In this document: in pieces, positions 10,419 through 21,074 of the stretch
How positions within the stretch are numbered: the first letter of the stretch is position 1
Layout: each line of letters starts with the position of its first letter
NCBI GenBank assembly: GCA_903813345.2
Contig: CAIIXF020000011.1
Span: forward strand, 2,134,571 to 2,198,570
DNA: 64,000 nucleotides
Reading direction: 5' to 3'
From: Owenia fusiformis
Lineage: Eukaryota > Annelida > Polychaeta > Sabellida > Oweniidae
Program-made: the position numbers and the translations under genes
Notes under the pieces: model-generated
The model's database searches: none
What the model saw: only the letters and a program-made list of their open reading frames with translations
Told to the model about the DNA's origin: nothing

Positions 10419-11438
10419 CACAGGCTGGTATTGAAATATTTGTTCGCTGTGACGGAGCATGCTATTTCTCATAAAAACACTAAGAATACTTCACGATTTA
10501 TTTTTTAACTTATATGTTTCATTATACCAAAGGAAATTACTTACTCCATGCAATGGATATATCATTTGCTGGTAACTTTCACTTCTGTTTGAAGTCCAAT
10601 TACGCTGGGATGAAAAGCTATTGAAAATGGCGCCGAAGTATCATACTTCAAAATGTACCATTTCTTGTTTAACTTTCTAATGGCACGATATAGCGACACG
10701 ATATTATTTACACATGGTTTCAGCATTACTATAAAGGTATAAATGAGATGTTGATGTATTTGGTCTTTTTAATTCTTTTATAAAAAATGATGTTTATTTT
10801 TTTGTCCGCTGTGACGGAGCAGTTGCAAATGTAAACTGTGAAAATGCTCCGTCACAGCGGACAAAAACATATTCGTATTATTTTTTATAATATCTCATTA
10901 ATACCTTTACAGTTATGCTGAAAACATATTTTAATATTATCGTGTCACTATATCATTGCCATTAAAAAGTTTAAAAAGAAATGGTACATTTTAAAGTTTG
11001 ATACTCTGGCGCCATTTTCAATTTCAGTTGCAAATGTAAACTGTGAAAATGCTCCATCACAACGGACAAAAAATATTAATATTATTTTTTTAAAAATTAA
11101 AAAGACCCAATGCATTAACATCTCATTAATACATTCAGAGTTATGCTGAAAACATATGTTAATATTATCGTGTCACTATATCATGCCATTAAAAAGTTTA
11201 AAAAGAAATGGTACATTTTAGAGTTTGATACTCTGGCGCCGTTTTCAATAGCTTTTACTCCTAGCGTTATTGGACTTCAAACAGAAGTGAAGGTTACCCG
11301 CAAATGATATATCCATTGCATGGAGCAAGTAATTTTCCTTGATGTAACGAAACATTTGAGTTAAAAAATAAAGTGTGAAGCATTCTTAGTGTTTTTACGA
11401 AAAATAGCATGCTCCGTCACAGCGGACAAATCTTTCGA
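10419..11438. mobile_element. Foldback element, copy 2, right end truncated and right arm partly duplicated
   Basis: The left end (CACAGGCTGGTATTGAAATA) and central hairpin (about 10800-10866) match copy 1 at 2886-3718. After the centre the right arm begins, then a part of it, including the central hairpin half (GTTGCAAATGTAAACTGTG), is repeated from about 11024, making the right side ~190 bp longer than in copy 1. The right end stops at TCTTTCGA and lacks the terminal CCAGCCTGTG. The left end abuts the outer inverted repeat that ends at 10409. Confidence 0.8.
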
Positions 11439-11769
11439 CACAGAGAAAACAGTTGTTTTATTATAGATAAAGTATATCCATGTCGATACCCACTCCTAAG
11501 GAAGTATAAAAGTTCTGAAATATGGAAAAATCCCCAAATTTCCGTAAAGATGTAAGCAGCTAAACAGAGCTACGTTGAGCATGTGATTGGTTTAAGGTTT
11601 ATATGTTATATGTACACTATTTCGTCACCCACTACATCTGGCAAAGCTCACAGAATTGTGTGTCGGTCTTAGTATAAGGAGGGTTAATCTCGTTGAGACT
11701 ATTTAATAGTGTGCGCCAAAACAGAAAATCCCATTAACTGATGTTGAGGTAGGTTACTATGATTTGACC
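11439..11769. other. Intergenic, nothing recognised
   Basis: AT-rich sequence between the foldback copy and the long inverted repeat; no frame or repeat identified. Confidence 0.4.
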
Positions 11770-12608
11770 CATAGTCATTATAGATTAGTTCATTGACTAT
11801 TCATTTTTACTTGTCTGCACTCAAAAAATGACACGAAAGGGCTAAACGGCTTGCCCCAAGGTGCAACCGGCAAAAATATGAGTTTGACAAAAATCTTTTT
11901 TTTTCAAATAATAGCAGCGAGTATATGAAATAGGAGGCAAATTTGATATTGATATGTATGATAGTCCTTTTGGTCATTTTTATTAAAAACAATAATATTG
12001 AAGAATTATACATTCCTGACCTTAAAATGCCATTTTAATGCAAAAATCACGGTTGTTATTAATTATATTCCTATTTTGCCTATTCAATGTTTTCTATATA
12101 TTATACTTACCATTATGTTCATTTTTGGCAAAGTAAATAATAATGGGGCTCACACAAGCATCCACTTTATTTACAACTTTTTCATATTTAGTGATGTTTT
12201 GAAAAATTACTACGTTTAACAGAAAATTATTTGTTAAATGTTAAACAAAATAATGATAATGTGTTTGTTTCGCTGTTTCAACTGAAAAATCACAATTCAT
12301 TGCTCTTGATCTTGGAGCGGTAGGGCATATACCAGTATGACCAATCTTCAATACAGTTGATCCGTGTGTGATCCCTACTATTATTCACTTTGCCAAAAAC
12401 TAATATAATGGTTATTCGGATATATGAAAATCATTTGATAGTCAAAATAAGAATAATATAATTGACTTTTGAATAAAAAAGCATTATATAGTCAGAAGTA
12501 CCAAAGTACCATAACTGTTTTTAAGAGAATAACCATACCCTAATGGACGATCTCTACGTATCAATAACTAAATTTCATATCGGTCCAGGTTTTCTTTTTA
12601 ATGGAATT

Positions 12609-12680
12609 GTAGCATGGCTGCTAGTTTAGGCGGTAGAGCATCAAAATCTAAACTAGAAGGTACTAGGTTTGGTTCCCACA
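12609..12680 (+). other. tRNA-like Pol III box pair (possible SINE head)
   Basis: TAGTTTAGGCGGTAGAGCA resembles an A box with the tRNA D-arm, and GGTTTGGTTCCC about 35 bp later resembles a diverged B box. The implied anticodon stem does not pair well, so this is not a functional tRNA; a decayed tRNA-derived SINE is possible. Confidence 0.3.
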
Positions 12681-12837
12681 CAGAGCATTACCACGCAACT
12701 CCCCCAAGTAACCCTCGGGTACTTACAGAGTGCCACATTTGCATATTAAAGTAAATAGACGAATTTGCCGCCCTCTCGCCATATTCTTGTGTATCTTGTG
12801 TAATTGCAAATACCTGGCTATTGACTTCCCGGGATTG

Positions 12838-13905
12838 ACTTTTGATCTTTTCTGATGTATGAGATAAACTTCCCAAAGGTCTTAAAAGTCTTAATACCTA
12901 GATATTGACTTTTGACCTTGAATTGACATGACCCATCAGTAATGAATTTGACCCCAAGTCACCTAGTAATGTGTCACCAAGCGTCACAGCATTCCCCGAG
13001 TGCCTTGAAACACCAAAACCTAGATATTGACCTTGAGATGATCTTGAATTGAACCATTAAATGATGACTGACCTCATGTCACCTTATCATGAGTCGCCAA
13101 GGGCCACATCACGACAGCAGCCCCTGTGGCCTTAAAACGCCAAACACTAAGATATTGAAATTTGACCTTAGATTGACCTTGACCCCAGGTCACGTTTCAA
13201 TGGAGTCAAGTGCAGCAGTCGCCCCAAAACGCCAAATATTTAGATATTGATCTCTGACCTTGACCTATAACAATGACACTGATCTCAGGTCACTTTATCA
13301 TTGGTGATCAAATGTCAGTGTAGCCTCAAACGAGCCAACTACCTAGATATTGACCTTTGACCTTATTATAATTTTGAACCATAGATATTGACTTTGACCT
13401 CATGTCACCTTAGCATGAGTTGCCAAGGGTCATAGCAGCCCCCAGGGCCTCAAAACGCCAAATACAGAGATTTTGACCTTGTGAGAATGACCTTGACCTG
13501 AGAACACATATCAATGGGTCCTCACATGAAGCAGCATCCCCAAAATGCCAAATATTCAGATATTGACATCTGACCTCGAGATGACCTTGACCCATAAACA
13601 GTGACATTGACTGTAGGTCACTTTATCTTTGGTGATCAAATGTTACTGAAGACCCACAATAGCCAACTACCTATGACCTAGATATTGACCTTTGACCTTG
13701 AAATTACCTTGAAATCACCTTATCATTGGTCGCCAAAGGTCACAATTGTTCTCACGTCAACTTGCTAGATATTGACCTTTGACCTTAAAATTACCTTGAT
13801 CTATCAGACCTTGACTTCAGGTCACCTAATCATTGGTTGTGGAGGGCCAGGTGTCTTAAAAAGCCAACTACCTAAATAGTGACATTTTACCTTGAAATGA
13901 CCTTG
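12838..13905. repeat. Degenerate satellite rich in TGACCTTGACC, ~110-130 bp units
   Basis: The phrase CCTAGATATTGACCTTTGAC with variants recurs about every 110-130 bp (near 12896, 13018, 13150, 13241, 13349, 13550, 13680, 13768). Between copies are GGTCACCTTATCAT and GCCAAGGGTCA words. The same family is seen at 23870-24355 and 25768-26010. Short minus-strand frames in it are products of the repeat. Confidence 0.8.
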
Positions 13906-14185
13906 ATTTTTGTAGAATACATTTTTTATGAACAAAAATGATACATTCAAAGTTGAAAACTGCCCGTTTGAAAATAAAATTGCTGCTTATGTTTCAAAAC
14001 GAAGGTATCTGTATTGTAAAAGTATTGTTCAAATTGAATAAACTCAAAGAAATATACTTCAATTATTTAATTTTCTATCAGACTAAGTAAAATTGTAACT
14101 GTTCTAAATGTAAATGTTGCAATAAAAGCTCACATATATCTTGTTGCATATATGAGTCGAGTGCAGCTGCTACAAATCACCTTAC

Positions 14186-14379
14186 AGGTGCTTGATGTGA
14201 TGCAAATCAGTACTTTTTAATTTGGCGTCCAAGCAGAATGTTGGACAAAATGGCCAACTGTTAGATAAACAATCAATAATGGAATTGTCAAAAGTTGCAT
14301 TTATAAAATCAATTCCTGCCTCATCACTGTTACACCCATTACTGCGAGATGTTGTCTCGACTAGATCACTGTCTGCAAG
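14186..14379 (-). CDS. Candidate internal exon, unrecognised Cys-containing sequence
   Basis: On the minus strand an acceptor with a pyrimidine tract (TACTATTTCAG) at 14380 is followed by 64 open codons and a good donor (CCT|gtaagg). The frame reads LADSDLVETTSRSNGCNSDE… and later LSNSWPFCPTFCLDAK. It has mixed composition rather than low complexity, four Cys, and an Asn-Ala-Thr glycosylation sequon. Entry is phase 0 or unknown and exit phase 2. No family is recognised and no neighbouring exon was found, so this may be chance or an orphan exon within repeats. Confidence 0.2.
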
Positions 14380-15659
14380 CTGAAATAGTATCAAAATCAC
14401 TGCCTGCTTTATCACAATAAACTTTTGTTACAAATTATTTCAGTAAAATGCAAATAGAAGGCCCATTTGATATTAATATGGAAAGATAGTCCACTGTGGT
14501 GTGGTAATTTTACCGCAACAACTACATATGTACATGTATAATGCCTTTTTATTCAAACGTCAATCATTGTATTCCTATTTAACCTATTAGATGATTTTAT
14601 ATATCTGAATAATCGTTATATTCATTTTTGGCAAAGTAAATATAATCATAAGGCTCACACAAGGATCAACTTTATTGAAGACTTTTTGTATTGGTATATG
14701 CCCTGCAGCTCTAAGAACAAGAGCAATGAATTGCGATTTTTTAGTTGATACAATGAAACAAACACAATACCATCATTTTATTTAATATTTAACAAATAAA
14801 ATTGTGTTAAACTTGGTATTTTTTGAAATCATCACTAAATATGAAAAAGTTCTAAATAAAGTGGATCCTTGTGTGACCCCTATAATTATTTACTTTGCCA
14901 AAAACTAACATAATGATAATTGAAACATTTAGAAAACATTGAATAAGTAAAATAGCAACAGTGACTTTTGAATTAAAATGGCATTCCAAGGTCAGTAATG
15001 TATAATTCTTCACCATTATTGTTTTTTATAAAAATGGCGGCAAATAGACTATCGTACATATCAATATCAAATACGCCTCCTATTTCATATACTCAATGCT
15101 ATTATTTGAAAAACATGATTTTTTCAAACTCATATTTTTGACGGTTGCACCTTGGGGCAAGCCGTTTAGCCCTTTCGTGTCGCCTTTTTAACTGCAGACA
15201 AGTGAAAATGAAAAGTCAATGAACCAATCTTTAATGACTATAGGCCACTTCTTAGTAATCTACCTCAACATCGGTTTAGACTAACTAAGCCACTTTGGAA
15301 GCGATTTGGCGCATACTATAAACTGGTCAATCAACTGTTCTATTAATAAAATCCATTACAAGAGAATATACTTTGTGTCACATTTCTATTTAAATGTGAT
15401 CCACTATAAAAAACAAATAAAAGCATCTTGAAATTATTTTGGTTAAAATGTTTGTTTTGGTTAAATTGTGTTCAGATAATATGTTTTAATCTTGCTTTTC
15501 TCTAAAGAGTTCACATTTGTGTTTTTTAGCTTTGGAACTATTGATTTATAGATTATACGGTACCTATAATATTAGACTTTGGAAATTGAACGAAGTTCAA
15601 TTTCAGACTCCAGATTTAGACCATTTTTAGCCGAGTCATCCAGAATAAGCTGAGTCATC

Positions 15660-15845
15660 CAGAAAAAGATGGATGAATAAAATAGGATAGAATAGGAAGG
15701 AACGATAGGATAGAATAAGAAAGAAGGATAGGATAGAACAGAATAGGAAGAAAGGATATAATAGGAGAGGATAGGAAGGAAAAGATACGAAGGAAGGATA
15801 GATAGGAATGATAGGATAGGATAAGATCAGATAGGAAGGATGGAT
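15660..15845. repeat. Purine-rich GGATAGAATAGGAA microsatellite
   Basis: About 185 bp built from variants of AGGATAGGATAGAATAGGAA on the plus strand, almost free of pyrimidines except T. Confidence 0.85.
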
Positions 15846-15884
15846 AAATTTTTCAAAATTTTCGACTTCTCTACTCTTGACTTT

Positions 15885-17160
15885 CTATCAGGATACCATC
15901 AGATCGATTTTCCGAAATTGAGCTTTCAAAACGCCATAACTTTCGAACCAGAAGTTGGATCGAAATTTGGTTTGCAGACTCGGATTCCTGAGAAACTTCT
16001 ACCCTTAATTCATAATTCACATGTTAAATTTGGAGAACTTTTTATTTTGACCTACTTTTCGGACACCATATCTCAAAAGTGGGTCGAAATACTTTCTGAC
16101 GGCAAAGGCTAACACAATAAGCACACTCTTTCCTACCTGTATACAAAATTTTGAAGCAAATCATTTAAACATAGTGTCAGAATTGGAAAAAATAAGGAAA
16201 AACTATGAATTTGACCTAGATTTTGACCTAGGGATTTTGGTGTCCAAATTTTGAAGTTAAGTAGCCTTCGAGGTCCCCTTCTTTCATAAGCTTTCATTAT
16301 TTTAAGCTGTACTTAGTCTATATCTCGTATTTTACACTTCAAAAAATTCTTTTCTCCCATTGACATAACATGGGGCACCAAATTTAGCGATTTTTAAGCT
16401 TTCAAAATGTCATAACTTCCGAACCGGAAGTCGGATCGAAATTTGATTTGCAGATTCGGATTCCTGAGAAAATTCTATACTTAATTCATAACTTAAACGT
16501 TAAATTTTGAGAATTTTTTATTTTGACCTACTTTTCGGACACCATATCTCAAAAGTGGGTCAAAAGACTTTCTGACGGCAAAAGGCTAACACTATTAGCA
16601 CACTCTTGGCTACATGTATACAAAATTTCGAAGAATATAATTAATCTGTAGTGTCAGAATCGCAAAAATAAGGAAAAACTTTGTATTTGACCTAGATTTT
16701 GACCTAGGCATTTTGGTGTCCAAATTTTTATGAAAATAAGGTTTTGAGGTCCCTCTCTTTTATGGGCTTCCATTATGTTTAGCTGTGCTTAGTCTATATC
16801 TCGTATTTTACACTTCAAAAAATATTTTTTCCCATTGAATTAACATGGGGCACCAAATTTAGCGATTTTTGAATTTTCAAAACGCCATAACTTCTGAACC
16901 GGAAGTCAGATCGAAATTTCATTTTTTTTGGACCTCGTTTTCGGACACTGATATCTCGAAATCGGTTTGAGATACCACAAAAATAAATCGACCTTGGACT
17001 TTCTACTCTTTTAAGAGGAACACAATGAAAAAAAACCGGATCAAAAATATTGAAGGACGACCGAGAAAATCGAAAAAAGTGACAAAGTATTGGATTTGAC
17101 CTAGTTCTTGACCTTTGACCTAGATAAAAATTTGACCCAATTTCCCACAAACTAGATACT
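15885..17160. repeat. ~475-bp tandem repeat, nearly three copies
   Basis: The marker CATAACTT followed by CGAACC-GGAAGT-GGATCGAAATTTG recurs at 15935, 16411 and 16885 (steps of 476 and 474). Units also share TACTTTTCGGACACCATATC and TTTGACCTAGATTTTGACCT. The third copy is shortened. Flanking CAGACTCCAGATTTA (about 15603) and AGACTCCAGATTTCATCTGG (17269) mark the edges. The 111-residue minus-strand frame at 16815-17150 is inside this repeat and is not a gene. Confidence 0.85.
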
Positions 17161-17299
17161 GAACCTAAATCAACTGTATTATGGTACTTACTGGATACCT
17201 CATAGTTGTTGAGAAAACTTGATCAGTATAAGATAAGAATAAGAATAAGAAAAGAGGCAAAAACAATAGACTCCAGATTTCATCTGGAGTCTAATAAAG

Positions 17300-18427
17300 T
17301 GTTAATGCTACTGAACGTATGATGTGACCCTTGAATTCTGACTTTCACTTTCCCCGTAAAGCTCACTTTCAGATTCTGAATAGCGACAACATCCCTACTA
17401 TGTATAGTGTATAAAATAACATGCAACGAAACATGAAAACTAACTATCTGCGTCATTTATTGACATCGATATATCCATCGTTAAAGATGTTTTTGTATAA
17501 CAGTTTTAATGATATCAGCCACAGTCACATTGACTTCGTCTATTCCACGAACTGGTAATTATTTCAATGAATAAAGGGGTCTCTGATTGAAATGTGAATG
17601 TGGTTTGGCTTATTCCAAACTTTTGGACGATAATATAAAAGTATAATGACAATTAATTTGCATCTTTTAAACAGTTACGAATACGAATCGCAATACTGTT
17701 TAGTTACTTAATTTGTATTCATTATTTTCCCAGTTTTCTTGTGTTAAAGGCTGGCCGATATTTCATTATACGGTCATTATTATACGGTCGAATAATGTTT
17801 TATATATACATGCGGTTTGTATAAGACTGCTAAGTAAAATTCGATGGCGCCATATTGGCCTGGTTTTAAAATGAAAATTAAGGTGGCCGAGTTAAGACAG
17901 AGTGAGAAAAATAAAAATGAATGTATTCAATATTTTCAATTGTAGATTTGCCCAAAATACAACACCTAATTTATTTTAGTGATAAAACTATCTTCAATGT
18001 AATATTCAATTTAAACATGCGTGATGTATAAACTAGACATGCTATTGACAATTGAATAATAGATACTCATCTATATGTTTCTGTTCATACAACATGTCAT
18101 CGTTTTAGCAATTAAGCGTTATTTCTATGAAATAATGGTCTTGTTTTTATCAAAAGCGTGATTATATTTTCATGAATGTGCGTCATGCAGCTATGTCAAT
18201 AATTATCTAAGTCCATCCATTTTGTTACAGTGACTTGTCGTGAGACAGTGCTCTTGACATGAAGAGTGTAAATTGGTTCGTGATACTCCCTAGAACTACT
18301 TGTTGTGAATTGAACAAAATGTATTCGTGTTGGATGTAAATAATATTATAATCTATATTTCTATTCACAAGTTGGGTCTATTCACCTTTCCACAAAGTAA
18401 AGAAAATCGATAATTTCCGGCGCGCTG
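17300..18427. other. Intergenic, no recognised gene
   Basis: AT-rich single-copy-looking DNA with no convincing frame or element. Confidence 0.4.
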
Positions 18428-18464
18428 ATTGGCTGTATGCAAATGAGTCAAATCAATGACGTCA
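18428..18464 (+). promoter_or_regulatory. Compact motif cluster: CCAAT, octamer, AP-1/TRE, CRE
   Basis: Within 37 bp lie an inverted CCAAT box (ATTGG, 18428), a perfect POU octamer (ATGCAAAT, 18437-18444), a perfect TRE (TGAGTCA, 18444-18450) and a perfect CRE (TGACGTCA, 18457-18464). The sites follow a short CpG-containing stretch (CCGGCGCGCTG). The motif identities are standard; that they form an enhancer or promoter here is inference, and no adjoining gene was identified. Confidence 0.5.
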
Positions 18465-19035
18465 ATGACTAAAAGTTTTGAAGAATTAGTACAGCCAGCA
18501 TAGGAATATTTTGAATTAACTGCAATAAAAAGGATTCTATTTGCCCAATGCACTAATTTTCTTTAATCGAATATGAAATATGGACGGGGCACTTTCATTC
18601 CGAATCTTATGTAATTTAATTTAATCATATTTTGACAGAACTATTGTTTATTAAGACTTCTCAGATCAGCCTTACATACCCGGGCTTACATGTCTCGTGC
18701 GATTTTAACCCAAAAATGTAAATTGTGAAGTTACAAACAACTCGGTTAAATTTTCTGAAAGTCGTCATACAATATCCTGTTAAATGGTTATTATGTCGTA
18801 GTAAGAAGTCCCATCATATATTCACCATGAATTCGCGCAAAGCGTTAATACCTTTTCGTATTTATTTTCTATTCCACGGGCTACTAGAGTTTCCACGTAT
18901 ATGGAGTATGATCGGTTCTTAGGCTACGAAAATGACCTGTTTTGGAAATTCATGAGAGGCACAGCTGTTTAAAAATAGAAAATAAAGGTTAACTTCTATA
19001 TTATCCTTTTTGAAATTGTGTTTGTTGAATATAGT

Positions 19036-19235
19036 TTATGCTGTATTTAAAGGGGCAATAAGGACTGTAGAGAAAATAGGCAAGTTTTTTTCATTTTTTC
19101 TGAGCTATCAAGGCAACATTTGGTTTAACATCTTCTTTGACATACCTATTTTCTTAAAATATATGGATAAATTATCAATTTCAGCTTTAAAAAGTGTAAA
19201 TATAGTTCAAAGCTTCAAAAGGGGACTTCCACTTT
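19036..19235 (-). repeat. Interspersed ~190-bp repeat, copy 1 (inverted)
   Basis: Reading the minus strand gives the same order of words as copies at 30451-30622 and 34887-35077: AAGCTTTGAA, AAGAAGATGTTAAGCCAAAT, CAGAAAAA and a terminal CCCCTTTAAA. It is dispersed and non-coding, so it is likely a short transposon of unknown class. Confidence 0.7.
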
Positions 19236-19905
19236 TATATTTTTAAGATCCACCATGTTTCAAGAGGAATACCAGCTAAAATAATGTTTATCTAGGGGGT
19301 TTCTTTGTAGATAATAAAAATAGATGTTAGTCTTGATGAAATATACAAACTTAAATATATTCTGATACTGGTCCATGATCGTTTAATGACCCCTCTGCAC
19401 TAATTATTGCACCTTTAATAGTAATGTAACAAAAAAATGTTAAACATGAGCTGTTTTAGCAATGTAACTGTTCATAATGGAATATCAATCAGAAAGTACA
19501 GATTTCTCGCCTTAGAGCCAAATCATTAACATCACAGTAGAAAAAACAAATCCCAAACCTTTTTTATGGCTAACCTGAACAAGATCTCCAAATCTCAGTT
19601 TATATGATCTCCCGTAGAGTGAGCAAGAGAAGGATTTATCTTTTCCCAGAGGATACGCTTGTGAAGACATTTCACAACCGTATTCTCCAATAATGGGGCA
19701 CCAGTGACATTCGTATTCTCAAAAATTCAAAGATGTATCATATTTGGACAGAGCAGGCTAAACTATTTAAAATATTCATGACTAATTCGTAGATCTAGCT
19801 ATATATTATACATAAGATGTGTCATCCTCTTCGGAGTTGCGTTGTGTTACACAAAAACTGATCAAAGATGCTGGAAACTAGGATTTTACGGCTTCAATCT
19901 AATAT

Positions 19906-20700
19906 TAGAGAATTTTCGTTATAAGTTTTTTAAAAACTTATACGTATACTTATACTTATAAACCCAATAAACAAGGTGTTTCATAATTTCCTAATTCGTC
20001 GGGAAATATCTCCTAGGACGGTAATAAAAAGGGCCAATGGCATACCATCCGTACCCCCTTGATGTAAAGCATGTTTAGTTGTGTCATATGTGTTTTCTAG
20101 AATCAAATAGGCTGATATAGCACACGGGTTTTACAGATTTATCTACTCTCAAATATATTTTTGTAGATGATCGTTTTGAATCACCTTGTAGAAATAACGA
20201 AGGGAGAATTAGTTCAGCTAATGAATGAGTCGAGCTATTTGATTGGATACTATGCCTATTCAGCCGATTAATTTTAATAAGCCATTCTGGTCAGTAGGTC
20301 CACACATATACTATGCGGAGATCCAACTCTGTAAGTTTATAATCAGCGTATAAAGGCCCTTTTATACGTAAAAACTTAAAAATTGACCTTATAATTTCAT
20401 GAGAACTTTGAAATGATCGACTCGTTCGTGTAGTGATTCACTTTAAAGGGTCTTGTTTATCGTACACTACAAGGACCCGTCAACTAGAATTTAGTTTATC
20501 GTGTTCATAATTGACACTAGCAAAGGACATTGTATTCGCAGTCCCTAGTTGATGATGAAGCTTGACTATATCGGGAATAGTTATGCCCCACTTGGTACAG
20601 ATTATGAAAATCAATTTGAATTGATTTTAGTTCGACAAGACCCTTTAAACTATAAGTATACGTATAAGTTTTTGAAACAACTTATAACGAAAATTCTCTA
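19906..20700. mobile_element. TIR element (MITE), ~795 bp
   Basis: The ends TAGAGAATTTTCGTTATAAG (19906) and CTTATAACGAAAATTCTCTA (20700) are inverted repeats that continue with small gaps for ~55 bp through ACTTATACGTATA. If the terminus is taken as GAGAATTT, both sides are flanked by TATTA. A second, internal inverted pair (TTTAAAGGGTCTTG near 20443 and CAAGACCCTTTAAA near 20635) makes a hairpin on the right side. No coding frame is present. Confidence 0.8.
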
Positions 20701-20706
20701 TTAATA

Positions 20707-21074
20707 CGTTTTCTCTTGATTAAGGCCCCTTGTGATATGCCTGGCATTATAAGTATACCAAGTATTATTCATTGACCAAGTAGGATAAAAGGAAAACGTT
20801 CGAAAGTGTTCATAAAAAGCAAGTACTCACCTCGTCTGTTTATAGGAACAGAAATACGGTCACACTCGTAAGCTTAGAACCGGTCATACTCAATATACGC
20901 GGAAACTCTAGTAACCCGTGTATTCGCCATCAGCGATGTCAATAATGATCAGCAATGTCAACATATTATCAATAAACATTATATGTTATACGTTCTTTCT
21001 CTGAAATCTGCCAAGTGATAATTATTCGAAACCGAGCATCACATAACTGATTTATCCAATGAAAAGTGAGGTTT
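20707..21074. other. Intergenic, nothing recognised
   Basis: No frame, repeat or motif cluster identified. Confidence 0.4.

Larger units (their letters stand above)
11770..15243. repeat. Long inverted repeat, arms about 11770-12430 and 14565-15243
   Basis: The left arm contains CGAAAGGGCTAAACGGCTTG and GGCAAAGTAAATAATAATGG; the right arm carries the same words in reverse complement near 15145-15175 and 14875-14900. Each arm is itself a smaller foldback of about 280-320 bp: TTTTTGGCAAAGTAAATA at one side and its complement at the other (12124 against 12390; 14629 against 14893). The 2.1 kb between the arms holds the TGACCTT satellite and a candidate exon. Arm boundaries are approximate. Confidence 0.7.

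Noticed and set aside
16815-17150. 111-codon minus-strand frame
   Set aside because: Lies inside the 475-bp tandem repeat; the matching frame is broken in the other units and the composition is Arg/Ser/Phe-rich without a domain.
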